The notes beneath the pieces are model-generated. The model worked only from the letters and a program-made list of their open reading frames with translations, made no database searches and was not told the DNA's origin. From JBMNQS01 sp050944255 (GTDB lineage: Bacteria; Bacillota; Clostridia; Christensenellales; Maliibacteriaceae), in assembly GCA_050944255.1 (NCBI GenBank), contig JBMNQS010000066.1, forward strand, positions 1-11,984: a stretch of DNA of 11,984 bases, written 5' to 3'. This document shows positions 6,701 through 11,984 of the stretch, piece by piece. The position numbers were made by a program, and so were the translations under genes. Each line of letters begins with the position of its first letter. The first letter of the stretch is position 1.

Positions 6701-7597
6701 ATGCCCAGTTTAATCTCCAATGTCCTGCGCTCGCAGCTGCGTATCATCAGGCCCCTGCTGGGAAAAGGCGGTATCATCGCCTCGCGCAACATCCAGGAAA
6801 AACTGGGCGAACTGGGTGCGAAAGTCAACGCAGGCTCCATCGATTATGAGCCCGAACCCTTTGCCCTGTTTGAGGCGGCCTGGGCTAAGCCCAAAAGTTT
6901 TAAACGCGGCAAGGGGCGCGTTATTTTATACCTGCACGGCGGCGGCTATGTGGCCGGCGATATCAATTACGCCAAGGGCTTCGGCGGCATCATCGCGGTG
7001 GAGACCTGCTGCCGCGTGCTGTGCGTGGCCTACCGCCTGGCGCCGGAACATCCCTATCCCGCGGCGCTGGAGGACGCGCTGACCAGTTACCGGTTCCTGC
7101 TGGATTCCGGCTACAAAAGCAAGGACATCGCCCTTTGCGGCGAATCCGCCGGAGGCGGGCTCATCTATGCGCTGCTTTTGAAGCTGATGCAGTATGGCCT
7201 GCCGCTGCCCTACGCTATGGTGGGCATTTCGCCCTGGGTGGACCAGGCGCTCACCGGCGCGTCCTATACCGGCAACCAGAAAAAGGACCCTTCCCTGTAC
7301 TACGAAATGATTGAATGCTACGTCAAGATGTACGGGGCGAAGGATGTGTACGATCCCTTTGTCTCCCCTCTTTACGGAAATTTTTACGGCGCGCCGCCGT
7401 CGCTTCTTTTTGCAGGCAGCGATGAGCTTTTGCTGGACGACGCGGTGGCCCTGGATAAAAAACTTAAATCGCAGCAGTGCCCCAGCTTCCTTCACGTGGA
7501 GGACGGCATGTGGCACGGATATGTGCTCTTCGGCGTGCCCGAGGCGCAGGAAGCCCTCAGCCGGATGGCCATATTCCTAGAGGAAGTCCATCAATGA
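6701..7597 (+). CDS. Alpha/beta hydrolase, HSL-like esterase/lipase (alpha/beta-hydrolase fold 3)
   Basis: A 298-residue serine esterase of the hormone-sensitive-lipase-like group, predicted to hydrolyse carboxylic esters. The oxyanion-hole motif HGGG is at 79-82; YRLAPEHPYPAALED (111-125) is the family's signature stretch; the nucleophile elbow GESAGGG places Ser149 as nucleophile (147-153); Asp241 (GSDE) and His272 (WHGY) complete the triad. No clear signal peptide is present, so it is probably cytoplasmic or membrane-associated. The ATG at 6701 is preferred over the GTG at 6695 because GAGG (6692-6695) is correctly spaced for the ATG and overlaps the GTG. The stop overlaps the next start (ATGA), so translation is probably coupled to the acyltransferase. 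It could also act as an acyl-transfer partner rather than a free esterase. Substrate unknown. Confidence 0.9.
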   Translation: MPSLISNVLRSQLRIIRPLLGKGGIIASRNIQEKLGELGAKVNAGSIDYEPEPFALFEAAWAKPKSFKRGKGRVILYLHGGGYVAGDINYAKGFGGIIAVETCCRVLCVAYRLAPEHPYPAALEDALTSYRFLLDSGYKSKDIALCGESAGGGLIYALLLKLMQYGLPLPYAMVGISPWVDQALTGASYTGNQKKDPSLYYEMIECYVKMYGAKDVYDPFVSPLYGNFYGAPPSLLFAGSDELLLDDAVALDKKLKSQQCPSFLHVEDGMWHGYVLFGVPEAQEALSRMAIFLEEVHQ

Positions 7598-8880
7598 ACG
7601 AGAGGCCCCCCAAAAAATGGATGCGGCTGGATAACGCCGCCAAAATATATCCCGCGGCTAAAAACAGGCGCTGGACCGCGCTGTTTCGTGTTTCCGCCAA
7701 CCTGAACGAGGATATCGACCCGGGTGTTTTAAAGGCCGCCGTAAAAAATGTTCTGCCGCGCTTTCCCACATTCGCCACAAGGCTGCGAAGTGGCGCGTTT
7801 TGGTACTACATGGAGGAAAACTTGGACGAGCCCATCGTGGAGCCGGATGTGGCCAACCCCATGGTGCGGATGCGCTTTAACAAAAATAACGGCTTCGGCT
7901 TTCGGGTGCGGTATTACCAGAACCGCATCGCGGTGGAAATTTTCCATATGATCACCGACGGCACCGGCGGCATGATCTTCCTCAAAACACTGGTGGCTGA
8001 ATACATAAAACTGAAATACGGTGTGGAAATTCCCGCCACGGACGGCGTTTTGGATGTCAACCAAAAACCCAAGGCCCGCGAAATTGAGGACAGCTTCCTC
8101 ACCCACGCCGACGACATCTCCGTCACCCGCAAGGAAAAGACCGCCTACCGCATACGCGGCTTCCCCGAGGAGGACGGCTTTATCAACATCACCACCGGCA
8201 TCATCCCCGTGGACATTATCCTCGAAAAGGCCCGCGAAAAAAAAGTGAGCCTCACCGCTTATCTCGTCGGCGTGCTGATCCTAGCCATCGACGAGATCCA
8301 GCGGCGGCGCGTGCGCCAAAGACGGCGCCTGAAACCGGTAAAGGTATCCGTGCCGGTGAACCTGCGCAGCTTCTTCAAGAGCCATACTCTGCGCAATTTC
8401 TCCAGCTACGTCAACCCCGGCATCGAACCCATGTACGGCGAGTACAGCTTCGACGAAACACTCAAAATCATCCACCACTTCATGGGAACGGAAATCACCG
8501 CAAAACTGCTGGCCGCCAAATTCTCCACCAACGTGCAGTCGGAAAAAAACCTGATCCTTCGGATCATGCCGCTGTTCCTTAAAAATATCGCACTCAAAGC
8601 CGTCTTTTATTGGGTGGGCGACCGTAAAACCTCCTCCACCATCTCCAATCTGGGCAATGTGATCGTGCCCGAAGCCATGGCCCCCTTCGTCAACCGCTTT
8701 GACGTGATACTCGGCCCGCTGTCGGTCAACCCCGTAGCCTGCGGCATGCTGTCCTACGGCGGCACGCTCTACCTGAACTTTACACGCACCATCCGCGATC
8801 CCTCCGTGGAACGTGCCTTCTTTACCCGCCTGGTCAAGCTGGGCATCCCCGTGGAAATAGAAAGCAATCAGAGGTACTAA
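7594..8880 (+). CDS. Alcohol acetyltransferase-like / condensation-domain-fold acyltransferase
   Basis: A 428-residue protein of the CoA-dependent acyltransferase superfamily (AATase/condensation-like). The catalytic motif HxxxDG is clear at 118-123 (HMITDG, followed by TGG), with His118 as general base. Other family-like points are PRFPTFATRLR (55-65), PVNLRSFF (254-261) and SNLGNV (351-356), near the latch region of such enzymes. It would join an acyl group from CoA or a carrier to an alcohol or amine; the actual donor and acceptor are unknown. No membrane segment or carrier domain is present, so this is not an NRPS module. The ATG at 7594 overlaps the hydrolase stop and has GAGGAAG (7581-7587) upstream; in-frame codons further upstream lie inside the hydrolase gene and are not used as start. 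The zinc-ribbon gene follows after 3 bases. Confidence 0.8.
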   Translation: MNERPPKKWMRLDNAAKIYPAAKNRRWTALFRVSANLNEDIDPGVLKAAVKNVLPRFPTFATRLRSGAFWYYMEENLDEPIVEPDVANPMVRMRFNKNNGFGFRVRYYQNRIAVEIFHMITDGTGGMIFLKTLVAEYIKLKYGVEIPATDGVLDVNQKPKAREIEDSFLTHADDISVTRKEKTAYRIRGFPEEDGFINITTGIIPVDIILEKAREKKVSLTAYLVGVLILAIDEIQRRRVRQRRRLKPVKVSVPVNLRSFFKSHTLRNFSSYVNPGIEPMYGEYSFDETLKIIHHFMGTEITAKLLAAKFSTNVQSEKNLILRIMPLFLKNIALKAVFYWVGDRKTSSTISNLGNVIVPEAMAPFVNRFDVILGPLSVNPVACGMLSYGGTLYLNFTRTIRDPSVERAFFTRLVKLGIPVEIESNQRY

Positions 8881-8883
8881 AAT

Positions 8884-9588
8884 ATGTCATACTGTGTGCA
8901 CTGCGGCGTGAAACTCTCCGAAAGCGAACGGACATGCCCCCTGTGCAAAATCCCGGTGCAGGACCCCGTGACGCCATGGAAAGAACCCCGAAGACGTCCC
9001 TACCCCAAGAGCCTGGAAATCATCGAACAGAAAGTGGCCCGGCGCTATTTCGCCGCCATGGCCTCCATTGTGCTTTTAATCCCGGTGCTCATCACCGTGC
9101 TGTGCAACTATATCTTTTCAGCCAGTTTCAGCTGGTCCCTGTACGTTATCGGAGCCACCGCGGTCGCCTACGTGTACGCCCTGGTGCCGTTTTTGTTTTC
9201 AAAGCCGCGGCCCATCCTCTGCCTGAGCCTCGATACGCTGGCAAGCCTGGCCTTCCTCTACGCGGTGAGTGCTTTCACCCGCGGTAACTGGTTCTGGCCA
9301 ATGGCCTTTCCCGTCGTCATCATAGCCGGCGTGCTGATTATCTCGCTGACATGGTACTTCAGGCGCCGTAAAGGAGGCAAGCTCAAAAAGGCCGCCGCGC
9401 TGCTGCTGGCCATCGGCGCCTTTGCCGTGTGCCTGCAGATCTTCGTCTACCTGTTCCTGGAAAAGACGCCGCTTTTATCCTGGTCGCTGTTCATACTGAT
9501 TCCCTGTGGTCTTTTGGCCGCGGCGTTGCTGGTGCTCAACAAAAAGTATGAGTTCAAAGACGAAGTGAACCGCAGGTTCTTTATTTAA
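8884..9588 (+). CDS. Zinc-ribbon polytopic membrane protein (DUF6320-like)
   Basis: A 234-residue membrane protein. The N-terminal zinc ribbon has two CxxC knuckles, C4-x2-C7 and C18-x2-C21, followed by a basic, proline-rich linker (about 28-53). Six hydrophobic segments lie at about 57-79, 83-104, 110-131, 137-158, 168-192 and 198-218. The cytoplasmic ribbon and membrane body match what is annotated as DUF6320 in Clostridia; I make that match from memory, so the name is less sure than the architecture. No enzyme motif is visible; a role as membrane anchor, sensor or transporter for products of the two upstream enzymes is inference from the operon alone. The start has GAGG upstream and follows the acyltransferase stop by 3 bases, so all three genes should share one mRNA. 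Confidence 0.78.
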   Translation: MSYCVHCGVKLSESERTCPLCKIPVQDPVTPWKEPRRRPYPKSLEIIEQKVARRYFAAMASIVLLIPVLITVLCNYIFSASFSWSLYVIGATAVAYVYALVPFLFSKPRPILCLSLDTLASLAFLYAVSAFTRGNWFWPMAFPVVIIAGVLIISLTWYFRRRKGGKLKKAAALLLAIGAFAVCLQIFVYLFLEKTPLLSWSLFILIPCGLLAAALLVLNKKYEFKDEVNRRFFI

Positions 9589-9601
9589 ATCGGGCAGTGC
9601 G

Positions 9602-9665
9602 CCGCCGGGCTCTGCCCGGACCTGCCAGGAGCTCTGCCAATCCGCCGGGCGCTGCCCGGACCCGC
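9602..9665. repeat. Two near-identical 24-base palindromic units, 40-base period
   Basis: Units at 9602-9625 and 9642-9665 match at 22 of 24 positions. Each contains a perfect hairpin CCGGGC-NCT-GCCCGG (six-bp stem, three-base loop). The 16 bases between them include the palindrome GAGCTC. They look like REP-type intergenic repeats. Confidence 0.7.
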
Positions 9666-9695
9666 TTAGAACCTTTCTTGAAAGAAAGGTTCTAA
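9666..9695. repeat. Perfect 14-bp hairpin after the three-gene operon
   Basis: TTAGAACCTTTCTT (9666-9679) pairs perfectly with 9682-9695. It may end or stabilise the operon mRNA, but no T-tract follows on either strand; the nearest is TTTT at 9710-9713. It adjoins the REP-like units and seems part of the same composite element. Confidence 0.65.
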
Positions 9696-9787
9696 GAACT
9701 CCAAAGAACTTTTATATCGCTTTGCGGCAGGAAGCATGGGTTTATAGCTTTTAAAATTTAAATTGAAATATATATTTTATTCCCGCC

Positions 9788-9806
9788 CCGGCGCCGCAGG
9801 CGCCGG
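9788..9806. repeat. Perfect 8-bp GC hairpin
   Basis: CCGGCGCC (9788-9795) and GGCGCCGG (9799-9806) flank the loop GCA. It follows directly on an AT-rich core (about 9749-9781) that contrasts sharply with the GC-rich surroundings. Confidence 0.6.
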
Positions 9807-9828
9807 TATCAAAGTTTCTTGGGGGATT

Positions 9829-9866
9829 TTCAAGGGGGCGTTCTTTTCAAAGAACGCCCCCTTGAA
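9829..9866. repeat. Perfect 18-bp hairpin near the 3' end of the FAD oxidoreductase gene
   Basis: Arms 9829-9846 and 9849-9866 are perfectly complementary with only two bases between. It begins 42 bases past the stop of the minus-strand oxidoreductase gene and may act as its terminator or 3' stabiliser, but no run of U follows the stem in either direction. Confidence 0.7.
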
Positions 9867-9908
9867 CCGCCGGAGGCCCACGTTCCCAAACCGTCGGAGG
9901 GTATCTCC

Positions 9909-11267
9909 TTATTTTTCTGTCGGAAGCCACACGTTTTGAGAGCGCAGGCTGCCCTGCAATCGACTTACATTGACGTCCCTGACCTCTATGCCCGTTTCTG
10001 CCGCCATGGCGGCCGCTGTTCCGCAGGCCTGCCCCATCAGCATGACGATGGGGATCAGCCGGAGCATCGAAGCGGCGCCCAAGTCGGCCGAAAGGCATCG
10101 CCCCGCCACAAGGAGCCCGTTTGTCTTCTTGGGGACAAAACAGCGGTATGGAATCTCCTTTAACCTGTCGTTGACATGGAAATTGCGGTAAGGCGGCTGC
10201 GCGACCACGACGGTGTCCTCATACGACGTTCCTTCTCTCAATTCTTTCCCTGTTATCGTATATTCACCGTCAAGCATGCGAGTACCCCGCACGCCCACTT
10301 GCGGCGCCGTCTCGATGACGACGGCGTTTTCAAAGCCCGGCACATGCTGCTTAAGATAGTTCATGGTCCGGATCATGGACCGCCTGATTTCAACTTCGAC
10401 CCTGGCAAGATCGGCGATATCCGTAGCGTCGCCCTTCATCGTTGTATTGAACCACACCACATTGCCGATGCTGCTGTGTATGTAGGAGCCGTAGGGCAGC
10501 GCCCCGAAGCTGCTGAACCCTCCGTTTACGCCCTTTATGGCTTTTACATCCTCGGCAACCTTTCTGGCCCTATCCAGGCCGCTGAGATAATCGCCTGATT
10601 TTTTAACGTCCACGTTTCCGACCCGAAACACCAGGCCCAAGGGAAGATTGCCCGTTACGTAGGATTCGCCGGCCGTATAGAACACATCGCCGTCGCCTGT
10701 GCAGTCGATGACGATTTTGGCTAAAACGGCTTGCCTGCCGGATTTGCTCTCAAATATGGCGCCCCTTATTGCGCCGTCGATGATATAGGGTTTGCTGAAC
10801 CATGCATGAAGGAGCAAGTCAACGCCCGCTTCAAGGGTCATATCGTTGGCGACGCATTTCATCATTTCCGGGTCCAGTACGGGACTGTAGCGCACCATTT
10901 TTCTCTCGTCGCCCGTAGCGCCCCATTTGCTCCATTTCAATATGTCCTCAGGTTTTGTGGACCCCAGTACGTCTTGGGGCGGCTCAATGATACCGTCGTA
11001 ATCCCTGAGCCTGGCGATCACCTCCTCAACGAGGCCTTTGACAACAATATTCCCTTTGCCGTCGCACATGGAGTCCAAAAGAAGGACGCTGCCGCCCGTG
11101 GCCATGCCGCCCAGGTAACCGTATCTCTCCATCAGGATCACTTTGGCGCCGTTTCGCGCTGCGCTGACCGCCGCGCCCAAACCTGCCGGACCTCCCCCGA
11201 CCACCAGAACATCCGTCTTTTTATAAACGGGTATCTTCTGTTCTCTCTCATAAATCGACTCCGCCAA
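9909..11267 (-). CDS. FAD-dependent oxidoreductase (PF12831 type)
   Basis: A 452-residue flavoprotein. Numbering from the chosen start: DVLVVGGGPAGLGAAVSAA (19-37) is the FAD Rossmann motif; MERYGYLGGMATGG (46-59) is the stretch typical of the FAD_oxidored family; IDCTGDGD (187-194) is the second FAD-contact motif; and AGRCLSADLGAASMLRLIP (388-406) with MGQACGTAAAMA (411-422) is the C-terminal FAD-binding signature. It is probably a cytoplasmic oxidoreductase of small organic or sugar-derived substrates; the substrate is unknown. The TTG at 11265-11267 is preferred because AAGGAGG lies eight bases upstream; the in-frame ATG at 11283-11285 and TTG at 11295-11297 lack a good SD at proper distance. 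It lies 76 bases downstream of the isomerase/epimerase gene on the same strand, probably in one operon, suggesting sugar or polyol catabolism. Confidence 0.86.
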   Translation of the reverse strand: MAESIYEREQKIPVYKKTDVLVVGGGPAGLGAAVSAARNGAKVILMERYGYLGGMATGGSVLLLDSMCDGKGNIVVKGLVEEVIARLRDYDGIIEPPQDVLGSTKPEDILKWSKWGATGDERKMVRYSPVLDPEMMKCVANDMTLEAGVDLLLHAWFSKPYIIDGAIRGAIFESKSGRQAVLAKIVIDCTGDGDVFYTAGESYVTGNLPLGLVFRVGNVDVKKSGDYLSGLDRARKVAEDVKAIKGVNGGFSSFGALPYGSYIHSSIGNVVWFNTTMKGDATDIADLARVEVEIRRSMIRTMNYLKQHVPGFENAVVIETAPQVGVRGTRMLDGEYTITGKELREGTSYEDTVVVAQPPYRNFHVNDRLKEIPYRCFVPKKTNGLLVAGRCLSADLGAASMLRLIPIVMLMGQACGTAAAMAAETGIEVRDVNVSRLQGSLRSQNVWLPTEK

Positions 11268-11343
11268 ATTTTCCGCCTCCTTCATTTGTCCATACAATCG
11301 GATGCATAAAAAGTCAATAGCCTCCGGTAGAACAATCCGGTAT

Positions 11344-11984
11344 TCAAATCAAAGTCTCTTCAATAGCCCTGAGGAAATCTATCGCTTTTTTGGTGATGGA
11401 CCTCATCCCGCTTGTACGGGAAAAACCGGTCTCCATGGTTACAAAGCCGTCGTAGCCGATGTCCTTTAAAGCCTGCATGACAGGATAGAAATCCGCGCTG
11501 CCGGCACCCGGGGTCAGGCGGTCATAATCCGTCAGATGGACGCTTTTCAAATACTTGCCGCTGGTATATACGTAATCGGTGGGATCGTCCTTTCGGAAAA
11601 AGGCATGCTGCATGTCGAACATGACGCCAATATTGGGCAGCCCGGCCATTTCGATCAGTTCGATGGCGTCGTCGGGCGTATCGACAATGTTGCTGTCGGT
11701 GGCCGTCGCTTCGATGCAGATCACCACGTCGCGATCCAGCGCATGTTCGCCCAGGACTTTGAGCGCATCAAGCGTATTGCGCCGGGCGGCGGCATGGCTG
11801 ATCCCGAAACGGTGCCAGCCCGCAACAAAGGCAAGCCGCTTGCAGCCCCACTGGTGCCCCATATCAATCACATCCTTGATCAGTTGGATGCTGAAGTCTC
11901 TTTCAGCCTTGTCGGTAGAGGCGACATTGCATCCGGGGCCGCCTCCGGGAGGAGCCATGACGGAGGAGACGGCGATGTTGTACT
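11344..11984 (-). CDS. Sugar phosphate isomerase/epimerase, AP-endonuclease-2-like TIM barrel (5' end outside window)
   Basis: The frame stays open to the right edge, so the N-terminal strands of the barrel are missing; the ATG at 11956-11958 is internal. Numbering from that Met, the four metal-binding residues of the D-tagatose 3-epimerase/xylose-isomerase-like family are visible at the ends of successive strands: Glu83 (VVICIEAT), Asp115 (GVMFDMQH), His141 (SVHLTD) and Glu176 (TMETGF). YDRLTPGAGSADFYPVMQAL (145-164) is the usual loop and helix after the histidine. It would interconvert a ketose or related sugar through a metal-bound enediol; substrate unknown. It is the first visible gene of a minus-strand unit that continues into the FAD oxidoreductase. 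The visible C-terminal part is complete to the TGA stop. Confidence 0.85.
   Translation of the reverse strand, partial: YNIAVSSVMAPPGGGPGCNVASTDKAERDFSIQLIKDVIDMGHQWGCKRLAFVAGWHRFGISHAAARRNTLDALKVLGEHALDRDVVICIEATATDSNIVDTPDDAIELIEMAGLPNIGVMFDMQHAFFRKDDPTDYVYTSGKYLKSVHLTDYDRLTPGAGSADFYPVMQALKDIGYDGFVTMETGFSRTSGMRSITKKAIDFLRAIEETLI

Noticed and set aside
7477..7593. N-terminal extension of the acyltransferase by 39 codons
   Set aside because: This would overlap the end of the hydrolase gene; the ATG at 7594 has an SD and gives the usual ATGA coupling.
9602..9665. CRISPR array
   Set aside because: Only two units, each itself a strong palindrome, with a 16-base interval and no cas genes nearby.
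10731..11309. Plus-strand 192-codon frame antisense to the PF12831-type gene
   Set aside because: It lies opposite the conserved FAD-binding region of the real gene and has no domain of its own.

Overview
The window reads as a chromosomal segment of a GC-rich member of the Clostridia (Bacillota). This rests on strong Gram-positive Shine-Dalgarno sites, two TTG starts behind strong SD sites, sigma-A-type promoters, compact intrinsic terminators, and families typical of gut Clostridia (DUF2207, a COG2509-type flavoprotein, a DUF6320-type zinc-ribbon membrane protein). The exact genus cannot be read from the sequence. No rRNA, tRNA, CRISPR array, transposase or phage gene was seen.

Left part (1-3476), plus strand: the 3' end of a DUF2207 membrane protein with a glycine-rich tail; a 336-base GC-rich structured gap ending in a clear promoter with a perfect 17-base dyad over the -35 box; a YjdF/DUF2238-type membrane protein; then an acetamidase/formamidase with its own promoter. 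A strong bidirectional terminator separates the acetamidase from the convergent gene that follows.

Middle (3477-6700), minus strand: a GT-A-type glycosyltransferase-like gene whose 5' half is clearly more AT-rich than its neighbours, and a COG2509-type FAD protein with a four-cysteine cluster. The FAD gene has a near-consensus promoter and, between that promoter and its ribosome-binding site, an intrinsic terminator. That arrangement suggests control by transcription attenuation.

Right-centre (6701-9588), plus strand: a tight three-gene operon of an HSL-type alpha/beta hydrolase, an alcohol-acetyltransferase-like acyltransferase with HxxxDG motif, and a zinc-ribbon polytopic membrane protein. 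The first two genes overlap by ATGA and the third follows after 3 bases. An enzyme that breaks esters, one that makes them and a membrane partner suggest a lipid, ester or acyl-modification module. I know of no described function for it, and it is the best candidate here for an uncharacterised system.

Right end (9589-11984): a 320-base gap packed with palindromes (two near-identical 24-base units and three long perfect hairpins around an AT-rich core), then on the minus strand the end of a probable sugar-catabolic operon: a truncated sugar phosphate isomerase/epimerase followed by a PF12831-type FAD-dependent oxidoreductase.
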